This document shows positions 28,691 through 37,037 of a stretch of 64,000 nucleotides of DNA, piece after piece. The stretch is from NCBI RefSeq assembly GCF_020103725.1, contig NZ_JAHXBG010000011.1, positions 248,001-312,000 of the forward strand. Direction: 5' to 3'. The translations under genes and the position numbers were made by a program. The notes below the pieces were generated by a model, which was not told the origin of the DNA, ran no database searches, and saw nothing but the letters and a program-made list of their open reading frames with translations. This DNA comes from Hyalangium gracile. Its GTDB lineage: Bacteria > Myxococcota > Myxococcia > Myxococcales > Myxococcaceae. Each line of letters begins with the position of its first letter. Within the stretch, counting starts at the first letter, position 1.

Positions 28691-29425
28691 ATGATCCCCA
28701 TGGTGAGCGAACTGCTGGACGGGGTGCTGCTGGCCACCACTCCGGCGGGCAAGCTGGGTCTGGTGGACTCCGTCGTGAAGTTCTTCAAGGACGGCGGCCC
28801 CTTCATGTTCGTGAACCTGTTCTGGTTCGCGTGCTCGCTCGCGGTGGCCATCGAGCGCTTCTACACGCTGATGTTCCGCTACAACCTGCCCGCTCCGCCC
28901 TTCATGGAGCAGATCACCAAGCTGGTGATGACGGGCAACGTGGACCGCGCGGTGAAGCTCTGCAACGCGGCGCCCAACGCCCCGCTGGCCAAGGTGATCC
29001 GCGCCGGCCTCACTCGCGCCAACCGCGGAGAGATTGAAGTCGCCAAGGCGGTGGAAGAGGCCATGGTGGAGAACACCCCGCACGTGGGCGCCCGCATCCC
29101 CTGGCTGTGGTCGCTGGCCAACATCGCCACGCTGGTCGGACTGGTGGGCACCATCTTCGGCCTCATCGGCACGTTCCAGGCGCTCGGCAACGTGCCCGCC
29201 GAGCAGAAGCAGACGCTGCTGTCCGACGGTATCTCCAAGGCCATGAACAACACCGCCTTCGCGCTGTCGATCGCGGTGCTGTGCATCGTGTTCCACCTGA
29301 TCCTCACGTCCTACGCGAAGCACATGGTGGAGAGCGTGGAGCTCAACGGGCTCAAGCTGGAGAACCTGCTGTCGCGCCGCCACGCCACCGACACCCAGGT
29401 CGACGGCGAGTCCCGCGCCGCCTGA
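28691..29425 (+). CDS. TolQ/ExbB/MotA-family proton channel (AglX/AglR-like)
   Basis: A 244-residue inner-membrane protein; the ATG at 28691 follows AAAGGAA and is preferred over a GTG at 28640. Three membrane helices are visible at about residues 36-56, 138-165 and 186-208, the usual TolQ/ExbB topology, with a cytoplasmic loop between the first and second. The conserved core NIATLVGLVGTIFGLIGTFQALG contains the small-residue and Thr positions lining the proton path. It is followed by two TolR/ExbD genes, giving the Q-R-R order of the Myxococcus Agl motors (AglR-AglQ-AglS; AglX-AglV is a related set). It could power gliding, Tol-Pal or TonB transport. The nearby aglZ and tsaP genes favour an Agl role. 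Confidence 0.85.
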   Translation: MIPMVSELLDGVLLATTPAGKLGLVDSVVKFFKDGGPFMFVNLFWFACSLAVAIERFYTLMFRYNLPAPPFMEQITKLVMTGNVDRAVKLCNAAPNAPLAKVIRAGLTRANRGEIEVAKAVEEAMVENTPHVGARIPWLWSLANIATLVGLVGTIFGLIGTFQALGNVPAEQKQTLLSDGISKAMNNTAFALSIAVLCIVFHLILTSYAKHMVESVELNGLKLENLLSRRHATDTQVDGESRAA

Positions 29426-29455
29426 GCGGCGTGCCGCTGAGCCAGAGGGCCTCGC

Positions 29456-29977
29456 ATGGCGTTCTACTACTCGCGCCGCAAGCTGAAGCCTCGTGAGGAG
29501 GAGGAGACGGGGGAGCTGAACATCGTCCCCTACCTCGACATCCTCATGAACCTCATCCTGTTCATGCTGCTGTCCATCACGGGCCTGGCCTCGTTCGGCA
29601 TCCTGAACGTGACGGCGCCCAACTACGGCGGCCCCACCGCCGGCGCGCAGCAGGACAACCCGGAGACGCCCAAGCTCACGCTCAGCGTGCTCATCTCCAA
29701 GAAGGGCCACTTCATCAACAGCGAGAACGCCATCCTGGGCCAGGGCGGCAGCGAGCCCACCATCCCCACCAAGGCGGATGGCTCGTATGACTACGCGGCG
29801 CTCAACGCGAAGATGGTGGAGATCAAGCAGGCCTTCCCCGGCGAGACGAAGGTCATCATCGGCGCGGACTCGGACGTGCAGTACGAGGCGCTGATCGCGA
29901 CGATGGACGCGTGCCGCGAGACGCAGGGCAAGGATCGCCACCTGCTGTTCCCGGACGTCACCCTGGGGGCGATGTGA
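29456..29977 (+). CDS. TolR/ExbD-family channel subunit 1
   Basis: A 173-residue protein with a charged cytoplasmic N-terminus, one membrane helix at about residues 24-46 (VPYLDILMNLILFMLLSITGL) and a periplasmic domain. The essential proton-carrying aspartate is Asp28. The periplasmic part ends with an ExbD-like VIIGADSDVQYEALIATMDACR segment. It starts 30 bp after the TolQ-like gene, and its stop overlaps the GTG start of the next TolR gene by 4 bases (GTGA), so the two are probably translationally coupled. AglQ or AglV are the best-matched named relatives, but sequence alone does not decide. Confidence 0.85.
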   Translation: MAFYYSRRKLKPREEEETGELNIVPYLDILMNLILFMLLSITGLASFGILNVTAPNYGGPTAGAQQDNPETPKLTLSVLISKKGHFINSENAILGQGGSEPTIPTKADGSYDYAALNAKMVEIKQAFPGETKVIIGADSDVQYEALIATMDACRETQGKDRHLLFPDVTLGAM

Positions 29978-30573
29978 GCTCGACGACCGAAGTCGAGCTG
30001 CCCGCCGTCATGACGCCCGAGGAGGAGGAGCGCGTCCAGCGGATGCGCTTCCGCAAGGCGCTGGCGCGCAAGAAGCGCAAGGAGCGCGAGGCGGCCGGCG
30101 AGATCAAGGAGCTGAACATCACCGCGATGATGGACATGATGACCATCCTCCTGGTGTTCCTGCTCAAGTCCTTCGCCTCGTCCTCGGCGGCCATCACCGC
30201 CTCGGATGACATCCGGCCGCCGGTGTCGTCCACCCGCGCCTCGCCCAAGGACACGGTGGCCGTCACCGTCACCCCCAGGAACATCCTGGTGGGCGAGAAG
30301 GAAGTGGTGCGGCTGGAGAACGGGCAGGTGCCCGCCGGCCAGCTCCAGGGGCGGCTGGTGGTGCCGCTCGACGCGGCGCTCAAGAAGGAAGTCGAGAAGC
30401 TGAAGTACATCGCCGAGCGCAACCCGGCGGCGCCCTTCAACCGGGAGCTGTCCGTCATCGGGGACAAGAAGGTCCCCTATGACTTGCTCCTCACCGTCCT
30501 CTACACCGCGGGCCAGAACGAGCTGGAGAACTACCGCTTCGTGGTGCTCAAGAAGGACGAGGGCGGGCAGTAG
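29974..30573 (+). CDS. TolR/ExbD-family channel subunit 2
   Basis: About 199 residues, starting at the GTG at 29974 that overlaps the preceding stop codon by 4 bases; an ATG at 30010 is a shorter option. A strongly charged cytoplasmic segment (EEERVQRMRFRKALARKKRKERE) leads into the membrane helix ITAMMDMMTILLVFLLKSF with the channel aspartate at position 54. The periplasmic domain is longer than in subunit 1 and contains the ExbD-like end VPYDLLLTVLYTAGQ. Paired non-identical TolR proteins with one TolQ protein are what is known for the AglRQS motor. The operon appears to end here. Confidence 0.83.
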   Translation: MSSTTEVELPAVMTPEEEERVQRMRFRKALARKKRKEREAAGEIKELNITAMMDMMTILLVFLLKSFASSSAAITASDDIRPPVSSTRASPKDTVAVTVTPRNILVGEKEVVRLENGQVPAGQLQGRLVVPLDAALKKEVEKLKYIAERNPAAPFNRELSVIGDKKVPYDLLLTVLYTAGQNELENYRFVVLKKDEGGQ

Positions 30574-30631
30574 GCGGCAGGAGCGCCCGCCATGCTGGCT
30601 GGCTGGCTGGCGCTCCCCCGGGCCCCAGAGG

Positions 30632-31018
30632 CTAGAGCGTCGGCACGGCGTAGTGGCCGCCGCGCGTCTCCAGTTCGTGCCGGGTGGCGTCCTCCTCGCA
30701 GCGGATGGCGAAGGGGAGGGCCTCCAGGCGCTCGATGGGGATCTCGTAGCCGCAGTCCACGCAGTCGCCGAAGACGCCCGTGTCCATGCGACGCAGCGCG
30801 GCGTCGATGAGCATGATCTCCCGGCGCTGGGCCTCCATGAGGCTGGAGAGCGTGTAGTCGGCCAGCTCGGACTGGGCATTCTCCTCGTACTCGGGATCGC
30901 GCTCCTGAGCCTTCAGCGCGGCGAGCTCCCGGTGGGCGCCGGCGTTCGCATGGAGGATCTCCCGACGGCGACGCTGGAGGAGCTCCCGGATCTTCAGCAG
31001 TTCGTTGGGTCGACTCAT
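30632..31018 (-). CDS. DksA/TraR-family protein with a three-cysteine zinc finger
   Basis: A 128-residue protein with a coiled-coil hairpin (residues about 5-75) and a C-terminal zinc-finger region. DksA proteins enter the RNA polymerase secondary channel and, with ppGpp, redirect transcription. The finger reads FGDCVDCGYEIPIERLEALPFAIRCEED: Cys86, Cys89 and Cys107 are kept, but the fourth ligand position is Asp110 instead of Cys. The coiled-coil tip has acidic residues (DPEYEENAQSE) like functional DksA factors. The gene is convergent with the TolR genes and divergent from trmFO. It may be a redox-insensitive or Zn-sparing DksA paralogue. Confidence 0.83.
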   Translation of the reverse strand: MSRPNELLKIRELLQRRRREILHANAGAHRELAALKAQERDPEYEENAQSELADYTLSSLMEAQRREIMLIDAALRRMDTGVFGDCVDCGYEIPIERLEALPFAIRCEEDATRHELETRGGHYAVPTL

Positions 31019-31281
31019 GGCCTGACTGGCTCCATTGGATGTGGTACCGCGCTCGCCCGGACGGTGTGTCCGAACGACGAACGGGTGAAACCTAGGGGTC
31101 CTCCCGAGGTAGGGAAACCGGAGCCCCGTTGTGACGGCACAGGTGGGCCGGAGGGCAGGCAGCCAGGCTCCTTCGTGCAGACAACGGCTCGACTTCCGGC
31201 CCTTTTTCGGCGCTGGGAAGGGGCGGGCAGTCCTGCTAACTGTTTTCAGACGGGCGAGGTGCGCCCACGGGGAGTGAGTGA
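31019..31281. other. Divergent promoter region between DksA-like and trmFO genes
   Basis: This 263-bp gap must hold promoters for both genes. A short A+T-rich segment CTGTTTTCAG at 31239-31248 lies about 35 bp before trmFO. No strong hairpin, riboswitch or sigma-consensus was found. Confidence 0.4.
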
Positions 31282-32631
31282 ATGGCGGAAGCGAAGCCGC
31301 GCGTGACGGTGATTGGGGGAGGGCTGGCGGGCAGCGAGTGTGCCTGGCAGCTCGTTCGCAGAGGCATCCCGGTGACGCTGCGGGAGATGAAGCCGCACAA
31401 GCGCTCGCCCGCGCACAAGTCGGATCAGCTGGCGGAGCTGGTGTGCTCCAACTCGCTGCGCTCGGACAACCCGGAGAGCGCCATCGGGCTGCTGCATGCG
31501 GAGCTGCGAGCGCTGGGCTCGCTGATCCTCGGCAGCGCGGACACGCACCGGGTGCCGGCGGGGGACGCGCTGGCGGTGGACCGGGAGAAGTTCTCCGGCG
31601 CCATCACCCAGGCCGTGCGCGAGCACCCGCTGGTGGAGGTGGTGCACGGCGAGGTGGAGACGCTGCCGGAGGGGCTGGTGGTGGTGGCCACCGGGCCGCT
31701 CACCTCGGAGGCGCTCACGCGGGAGCTGGAGCGCCACGTGGGACAGAAGCTCTATTTCTACGACTCCATCGCCCCCATCCTCTCGGGGGACTCCATCGAC
31801 ATGAGCATCGCCTTCCGCCAGAGCCGCTACGGCAAGGGCGACGGGGACGACTACCTCAACCTGCCGATGTCGAAGGAGGAGTACTACCGCTTCATTGCCG
31901 AGGTGAAGGCGGGCCAGAAGCTCACGCCGCACGCTTTCGAGGAACCTAGATACTTCGAAGGCTGTCTGCCGATTGAGGTGATGGCCGAGCGCGGAGACGA
32001 CACCCTGGCCTTCGGGCCGATGAAGCCGGTGGGGCTGATGGACCCCCGCACGGGGCAGGCCCCGTACGCGGTGGTGCAGCTGCGCATGGAGGACCGTGCG
32101 GGCACGTCGTGGAACATGGTGGGCTTCCAGACGCGGCTGACGTGGGGCGAGCAGAAGCGCATCTTCACCACCTGCATCCCGGGGCTGAAGGACGCGGAGT
32201 TCCTGCGCATGGGGCAGATCCACCGCAATACGTTCATCGACTCGCCGCGGCTGCTGGACAAGGACTTGTCCCTGAAGACGGAGCGGCGGCTCTTCTTCGC
32301 GGGGCAGATCACCGGGGTGGAGGGCTACGTGGAGTCCGCGGCGTGTGGGGCGCTGGTGGCGCTGGCGCTGAGCGCGCGGGTGGACGGGCGCGAGTTCGTC
32401 CCGCCGCCGGCCACCACGGCGCTGGGCTCGCTGTACCGGCACGTGACGGGAGAGGCGCATCCGCCGGACTACCCGCACCAGCCGTCCAACGTGATCTTCG
32501 GGCTGTTCCCGCCGCTGGCCGGGCGGGTGAAGAAGCAGGACAAGCGGGCGCGGTACTCGGCGCGGGCGCAGGAGGATCTCGCCGCGTGGCTGCCCACCGC
32601 CGTCCCGCAGTCCCTTCAGAGGAGCGCATAG
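31282..32631 (+). CDS. trmFO: Folate-dependent tRNA uracil-54 methyltransferase TrmFO
   Basis: A 449-residue FAD protein that makes ribothymidine at tRNA position 54 using methylenetetrahydrofolate. The N-terminal dinucleotide fold is [26 protein letters not shown] is a TrmFO signature containing a catalytic Cys. [14 protein letters not shown], the Cys in [15 protein letters not shown], and [16 protein letters not shown] near the C-terminus are all characteristic. Length is normal. The next gene begins at the base directly after its stop codon, so the two are on one transcript. The 263-bp upstream region is shared with the divergent DksA-like gene. Confidence 0.96.
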   Translation: MAEAKPRVTVIGGGLAGSECAWQLVRRGIPVTLREMKPHKRSPAHKSDQLAELVCSNSLRSDNPESAIGLLHAELRALGSLILGSADTHRVPAGDALAVDREKFSGAITQAVREHPLVEVVHGEVETLPEGLVVVATGPLTSEALTRELERHVGQKLYFYDSIAPILSGDSIDMSIAFRQSRYGKGDGDDYLNLPMSKEEYYRFIAEVKAGQKLTPHAFEEPRYFEGCLPIEVMAERGDDTLAFGPMKPVGLMDPRTGQAPYAVVQLRMEDRAGTSWNMVGFQTRLTWGEQKRIFTTCIPGLKDAEFLRMGQIHRNTFIDSPRLLDKDLSLKTERRLFFAGQITGVEGYVESAACGALVALALSARVDGREFVPPPATTALGSLYRHVTGEAHPPDYPHQPSNVIFGLFPPLAGRVKKQDKRARYSARAQEDLAAWLPTAVPQSLQRSA

Positions 32632-34242
32632 ATGCAGCTTCGCCGACTCGTCGTGATGGGAGCGCTAGTGGCGCTCTCGGTGGTGGGATGCAAGCGCGGT
32701 GACTCCGGAGGCGGAGGCGGAGGCGGCTCGGGAGGCAGCGGCGCGGCGAGCGGCAAGGGCGCGGTGGTGGGCGGGCTGGGCACGCTGCTGGCGCCCGGCA
32801 TGGCGGCGGACCTGCGGGTGTCACCGGATGGCCAGTTCGCCACGTACCTGCTCGAGGCGAAGAAGCCGCGGCTGGACGGCGTGCCTCCGCAGATGCTGCT
32901 GGGCGAGCTGCACGTGGTGCCGGTGGTGGGGGGCTCCTCGCGCAAGGTGGGGGAGGGCGTCACCAACGTGCCGGGCGGGCAGCTCTTTTCGAAGGACGCG
33001 CACTACCTGTTCTTCCTCAACGGCTACAACCCGGCGAACCAGGCGGGCGCGCTGCACGTGCTGTCGCTCGCCGAGCCCACCGCCGAGCCGGTGAAGCTGG
33101 GCGAGCAGGTTTCCTACATGCTGCCGAGCCCGGACGGCAAGCTGCTGGCCTTCGTGGACGGCGGGGTGCTGAAGCTGGGCGCGCTGCCGGCCGGGCCCTT
33201 CCAGGACGTGGGCGGCGAGGTGTCCACCGTGCAGTTCACCCCGGACGGCAAGACGCTGTTCTTCCGGCGCCGGCTGGTGGCCGCCGGTGGGCTGGCCGCG
33301 GTGTCGGTGGACAAGCCCGCGGCGCCGCAGAAGCTGGGCGACTACGTGGGCGACTACGAGGTGGCCTCGGACGGCAAGCACATCGCGTGGCAGGTGCGCA
33401 GCGAGGCCGAGCGCGGCATGTACGATCTGCATGTCGCGGCCGTGGCGGACCTGAAGCCCCGGAAGGTGTCCACGGGGACGAAGATCTTCGGCTTCTCCAA
33501 GGACGGGAAGTGGCTGGCGCGCACGGAGAACGGCAAGCCGGAGCAGCTCGGAGACTTGTACGTGGGCCCGGCGGACGGCAGCCCCGGGCGCAAGGTGGGC
33601 GAGCGGGTGGAGGAGTTCGCCTTCTCCCCGGACTCGAAGGCCGTGGCCATGCTGGAGAAGTACGATGTGTCCGCGCGCGCGGGCCTGATGACGGTGGCGG
33701 CGCTGCCGGACGGGGCGCCCCAGCGCGTGGGAGATCGCGTCCCCAACTTCACCTGGGGCGCGGATGGCAGGTACGTGGCCTTCCTCTCGCGCTTCCTCAA
33801 GCCCATCTACTCGGTGGACCTGATGCTCTACCCGGTGGGCGCCGAGAAGGCCGAGAAGGTCCAGGCGGGCGTGTTCGGCTACGGCTTCACCCCGGGCAAC
33901 GCGGAGGTCTACTTCCGCACCAACTGCATCCGAGAGGGCAGGGCCTGTGACTTCAAGGCGGTGGACCTGAACCAGGCTCGGGCCGAGCCGGCCACCTGGC
34001 TCCAGGGCATCTTCAGCTACAAGCTGGCCAGCGACGGCAAGCGGTTCCTCGTCACCTACGCCCGGATGGACTCGGACACGTACGACGTGGCCGTCTACGA
34101 CACGAAGAGCAAGGCCCGGAAGACGCTCGACCAGCGGGTGCAGATCCCCGTGCACTTCGGGGGAGATGGGGACTCGCACGCCGTGTACCTCGTGACGCAG
34201 GGCGGCAAGCCCGGCGTGTACGCGGCTCCCGCGACACCGTGA
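32632..34242 (+). CDS. TolB-like beta-propeller lipoprotein (AglU-like)
   Basis: A 536-residue lipoprotein: signal LRRLVVMGALVALSVVGC with the lipobox Cys near residue 21, then a Gly/Ser-rich linker. The rest is a chain of about ten WD40/TolB-like blades marked by SPDG and related turns: VSPDGQFATYL, SPDGKLLAFVDG, TPDGKTLFFRR, ASDGKHIAWQV, SKDGKWLARTE, SPDSKAVAMLE, GADGRYVAFLS and ASDGKRFLVTY. TolB of Tol-Pal has this plan, and Myxococcus AglU, a WD-repeat lipoprotein, is needed for gliding. Its start abuts the trmFO stop. With the Tol-type genes 2 kb upstream, a role in the same envelope motor is plausible but not proven. Confidence 0.78.
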   Translation: MQLRRLVVMGALVALSVVGCKRGDSGGGGGGGSGGSGAASGKGAVVGGLGTLLAPGMAADLRVSPDGQFATYLLEAKKPRLDGVPPQMLLGELHVVPVVGGSSRKVGEGVTNVPGGQLFSKDAHYLFFLNGYNPANQAGALHVLSLAEPTAEPVKLGEQVSYMLPSPDGKLLAFVDGGVLKLGALPAGPFQDVGGEVSTVQFTPDGKTLFFRRRLVAAGGLAAVSVDKPAAPQKLGDYVGDYEVASDGKHIAWQVRSEAERGMYDLHVAAVADLKPRKVSTGTKIFGFSKDGKWLARTENGKPEQLGDLYVGPADGSPGRKVGERVEEFAFSPDSKAVAMLEKYDVSARAGLMTVAALPDGAPQRVGDRVPNFTWGADGRYVAFLSRFLKPIYSVDLMLYPVGAEKAEKVQAGVFGYGFTPGNAEVYFRTNCIREGRACDFKAVDLNQARAEPATWLQGIFSYKLASDGKRFLVTYARMDSDTYDVAVYDTKSKARKTLDQRVQIPVHFGGDGDSHAVYLVTQGGKPGVYAAPATP

Positions 34243-34310
34243 GGAGTGACGCACCGCGCTATATAAGGATGCGCGGCCGTTGGAGCTGAAAGATTCCGCC
34301 TAAACGCGTT

Positions 34311-34322
34311 GATTCCGGAATC
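34311..34322. promoter_or_regulatory. 12-bp palindrome upstream of the DUF1795 gene
   Basis: GATTCCGGAATC is a perfect 12-bp palindrome in an A+T-rich stretch 126 bp upstream of the next start codon. A related half-site (AGATTCCGCC) lies 20 bp before it at 34291. It could be a repressor or activator site for the DUF1795 gene; this is inference from symmetry only. Confidence 0.3.
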
Positions 34323-34354
34323 TGGAGGGATTTATCCGCCAATGTGATCTCGTA

Positions 34355-34382
34355 GGAAACTTAGGCGTACATGGTGCGATAA
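34355..34382 (+). promoter_or_regulatory. Possible ECF-type promoter
   Basis: GGAAAC at 34355-34360 and CGATAA at 34377-34382 are separated by 16 bp, similar to extracytoplasmic-function sigma promoters (GGAAC, 16-17 bp, CGT-like). It lies 65 bp upstream of the DUF1795 start codon. The -10 match is loose, so this is tentative. Confidence 0.25.
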
Positions 34383-34447
34383 TGTAATTGGAAGGCCGTC
34401 ACGCAGTGTGGCGGCACACCCTGGCCCCTCACACCAAGGTCCCGACC

Positions 34448-34975
34448 ATGAACTCGCGCACCATGAACCACGGCAACCTGCAGCTGTCGCTCCCGGACGG
34501 GTGGTCGGATGCGACGCGGATCGTGGCGTCGGGGCCGGTGGAGGATGGGTTCCGCAGCAGCCTGGCGTACACGACCGAGCCGCTGCGTCCGCGCGAGACG
34601 CCGCCGCAGTTCGCGCAGCGGATGCTGGGGGTGCTGAAGAGCTCCTCGGAGCAGTTCCAGCTGGTGGGCGAGCGCCCGGCCACGTTCGGGATCCTGGGCG
34701 GCTTCCTGCGCGAGTACACGCACATGGTCGGGGGCGTGAAGGTGGCGCAGCTTCAGTTCTACGTGGTGCGTGAGGGCGTGGTGCACATGTTCACGTTCAC
34801 GCAGAAGGCCGAGCGCATGCAGGCCACCCGTCACGTGGCGGAGAAGCTGTTCGCCTCGGCGAGCCTGGGGGCGGCCCCGTCGGCGTCGGCTCCGGCGAGC
34901 GCGGGTGCTCCTCCGATGCGCGCCCGGCCGTCGCGGTACATCGAGCCGCGGCACATGCGCATCATCGCGGCCTGA
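34448..34975 (+). CDS. DUF1795/DcrB-family protein
   Basis: About 175 residues from the ATG at 34448, where the conserved domain begins. The DcrB/DUF1795 pattern is readable: LSLPDGWSDATRIVA, ETPPQFAQRMLGVLKSS, then two beta-strands KVAQLQFYVVREGVVHMFTFTQ and a terminal helix with ERMQATRHVAEKLFAS. There is no signal peptide. Relatives are small cytoplasmic or periplasmic proteins of unclear role, some linked to type VI secretion, but no secretion genes are here. A 30-residue Ala/Ser/Pro-rich tail follows. It precedes xerC by 44 bp. Confidence 0.75.
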   Translation: MNSRTMNHGNLQLSLPDGWSDATRIVASGPVEDGFRSSLAYTTEPLRPRETPPQFAQRMLGVLKSSSEQFQLVGERPATFGILGGFLREYTHMVGGVKVAQLQFYVVREGVVHMFTFTQKAERMQATRHVAEKLFASASLGAAPSASAPASAGAPPMRARPSRYIEPRHMRIIAA

Positions 34976-35019
34976 GTCCCAAAGCTTGCGTGGGGGCCGA
35001 GGCCGTCTACGCTACAGGC

Positions 35020-35922
35020 ATGGTGCAGCTGTCGCCGCTGCTGGAGAAGTTCCGGGCCCACCTCGAGGACGAGAAGGGCGCGTCGCCGCACACGGTGCGG
35101 AACTACCTCATCGATCTCGTCGACTTCGAGAAGTACCTGGCCGAGAAGATGAAGCTCACGCTGCTGGCGGGCTCGCACGCGGCCATTCGAGGGTACCTGG
35201 GCACGCTGGCGGTGGACCATGCGCCCTCGAGCCGTGGTCGCCGGCTGGCCAGCATCAAGTCCTTCTACAAGTACCTGGTGCGCCAGAAGCTGCTGCCGGC
35301 GAGCCCAGCGAAGCTGGTGAAGAGCCCCAAGCTGCCGAAGAGCCTGCCGAAGGTGCTCCCGGTGGACGAGGTGTTCGCCATCCTGGACATGCCATCGCTC
35401 AAGACGGTGCTGGGGCTGAGGGACAAGGCCATCCTGGAGATCCTCTACGGTGGAGGCCTGCGTATCAGCGAGCTGTGCGGGCTCAACCTGCTGGACGTGG
35501 ACCGGAGTGGGCGCATCGTCCGCGTGATGGGCAAGGGCAGCAAGGAGCGGCTGTGCCCGGTCAACGCCCAGTCCATCCGCGCGCTGGAGGACTACCTGGC
35601 GCGGCGCGGAGAGCTGCTGGCCACGGCTCGGCCGGGGCAGGATCCGGACGCGCTGTTCCTCAACTACAAGGGCGGCCGGCTGACGCCGCGTAGCATCGCC
35701 CGGCACCTGGACACGTACGTGGTGAAGCTGGCCCTGGCGCGCAAGGTGAGCCCGCACGCCCTGCGTCACTCGTTCGCCACGCACCTGCTGGGCGGAGGCG
35801 CGGACATCCGGAGCATCCAGGAGCTGTTGGGCCACGCGAGCCTGTCCACGACACAGCGCTACACGCACGTCACGGTGGAGCAGCTCCAGCAGATCTACGA
35901 CAAGGCCCACCCGCGGGCCTGA
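35020..35922 (+). CDS. xerC: Tyrosine recombinase XerC
   Basis: About 300 residues from the ATG at 35020, the conserved XerC start MVQLSPLLEKFRAHLEDEKG. The SAM-like N-terminal domain (SPHTVRNYLIDLVDFEKYL) and catalytic domain are complete: Arg in GGLRISELCGL, Lys in GKGSKERLCPV, His-x-x-Arg in HALRHSFATHLL, His in LGHASLS and the nucleophile Tyr in TQRYTHV. XerC with XerD resolves chromosome dimers at dif. The context with hslVU about 1.1 kb downstream is a common bacterial arrangement, which favours XerC over a phage integrase. No dif-like site was recognised in the window. Confidence 0.92.
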   Translation: MVQLSPLLEKFRAHLEDEKGASPHTVRNYLIDLVDFEKYLAEKMKLTLLAGSHAAIRGYLGTLAVDHAPSSRGRRLASIKSFYKYLVRQKLLPASPAKLVKSPKLPKSLPKVLPVDEVFAILDMPSLKTVLGLRDKAILEILYGGGLRISELCGLNLLDVDRSGRIVRVMGKGSKERLCPVNAQSIRALEDYLARRGELLATARPGQDPDALFLNYKGGRLTPRSIARHLDTYVVKLALARKVSPHALRHSFATHLLGGGADIRSIQELLGHASLSTTQRYTHVTVEQLQQIYDKAHPRA

Positions 35923-35983
35923 GCCGCCGCCCCGCGTTCCGTTCCCGCTGTTCGTGGGGGCCCGAGGGCGATCGCTGCGAGCC

Positions 35984-36008
35984 AACTGGTCCTACAAGCA
36001 GACCAGTT
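35984..36008. repeat. Inverted repeat AACTGGTC/GACCAGTT
   Basis: AACTGGTC at 35984-35991 pairs with GACCAGTT at 36001-36008 around a 9-base loop, about 60 bp after xerC. It shares the arms AACTGGT/ACCAGTT with the hairpin at 19619-19643. Both sit in 3' intergenic gaps between convergent genes. Confidence 0.6.
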
Positions 36009-36088
36009 CGCCCGGATTGCGGCCAGAGGGGGGCAATCCGAATCGGTTCGTCCCAGATCGCCGTGTGCCGAGAGAGAGCGGGACGGCC

Positions 36089-36128
36089 GGTGCGGGAGGA
36101 CCCGTCAGCTGACGGGGGGACCCGCACC
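36089..36128. terminator. Two-tier hairpin between convergent genes
   Basis: The outer arms GGTGCGGG (36089-36096) and CCCGCACC (36121-36128) enclose a perfect 16-bp palindrome CCCGTCAGCTGACGGG at 36101-36116. The element lies between xerC and the CAP lipoprotein gene, which are convergent. Neither side carries a T-tract, so bidirectional termination is plausible but a protein-binding site or cruciform cannot be excluded. Confidence 0.5.
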
Positions 36129-36203
36129 GAGACGAGGGACCCGCGACCTGTGCGCCCAGCCTGTGGATCCGTGTTCTTCCGTGGCTGAGTCGGGGAGGCG
36201 GTG

Positions 36204-36836
36204 TCAGTAGGGCTTCTGTCCCACGAAGTTGCCCGGAGGAGCGTAGTTGCAGACCCAGAGCTCCCAGGTGGGAAAGTCCTTCCCGAAGGGAGAGTTCTTC
36301 GTGCACGTGCGCTTCGCGCAGCCCACGTGCGTGGTGTTGCGCCAGACCACCTGCGTGTAATGGCCGCACACCTTGCCACTCGCGCACGAGTTCTGGGCGA
36401 GGTTGTAATGGGCAGCCTCCGAGGCCCAGTCCTTCACCACGTCCGCCGTCTTCCAGGCGCCAGGGGTCGCCGCGGCCAGGTTCTCACCGAAAGGAGCGCG
36501 GTTCGGGTTGTGCTCGAAGGTGCAGCGGGCCGCCCAGGACTCGGCCTTCTTGGCGGCCTCGGCGGACCACTGGAGCTCGGGGAGGGGTGGCTTGGGCGTG
36601 GGGCGTGCGTTGGCGCGCGCCTGGTTGTGCGCGTCGACCATCTCCCGAGCGAAGGCATCGGGCGGAGGGCTGCTTCGGGGAGCGGGGGAGGGGCTCGAGG
36701 GCTTCGTGCCCGTGGCGGAAGGCTGCGGCAGTCGCTCCTTCGCGCCCGCGCCACACGCGGCGAGGCACGCGGCGAGGCAGGCGACGACGAGCTGAGCGGA
36801 ACGGCGCGGGAGACGAGCGGAGGCACACCCTTTCAT
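36204..36836 (-). CDS. CAP/SCP-domain lipoprotein
   Basis: About 210 residues from the ATG at 36836; an upstream start at 36881 would add 15 residues and spoil the signal. The N-terminus SAQLVVACLAACLAAC ends in a lipobox, followed by a Pro/Ser-rich spacer. Residues about 60-205 are a CAP (PR-1/SCP) domain: MVDAHNQARANARP, ELQWSAEAAKKAESWAARC, GENLAA, and the signature GHYTQVVWRNTTHVGCA with the two conserved His residues. Six or more cysteines suggest disulfides, fitting the periplasm or surface. Function of bacterial CAP proteins is mostly unknown; some bind sterol or lipid or have protease-like roles. Confidence 0.88.
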   Translation of the reverse strand: MKGCASARLPRRSAQLVVACLAACLAACGAGAKERLPQPSATGTKPSSPSPAPRSSPPPDAFAREMVDAHNQARANARPTPKPPLPELQWSAEAAKKAESWAARCTFEHNPNRAPFGENLAAATPGAWKTADVVKDWASEAAHYNLAQNSCASGKVCGHYTQVVWRNTTHVGCAKRTCTKNSPFGKDFPTWELWVCNYAPPGNFVGQKPY

Positions 36837-37037
36837 GAGGCGAGGGTGGATGATTTCCGCGCGGGAGTCGATGCGTCCCAAGGGAAACGAAGCCCCCGGG
36901 AAGGGCAGAGCGTCATATGGACGTCAGTGCCTGGCGGCGACCCACCTGGGTATCCGCGCCCGTCGATGGTGAGGGGGCGGACAGGCGGGCGGTCTTCCTT
37001 GGAAACCCGCTCCCCGCCTTGTTAAACCCCCCAGACC

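Noticed and set aside
35020-35922. XerC as a phage or integrative-element integrase
   Set aside because: It has the XerC N-terminal domain and sits in an xerC and hslVU neighbourhood; there is no mobile cargo, att site or codon-use shift nearby.
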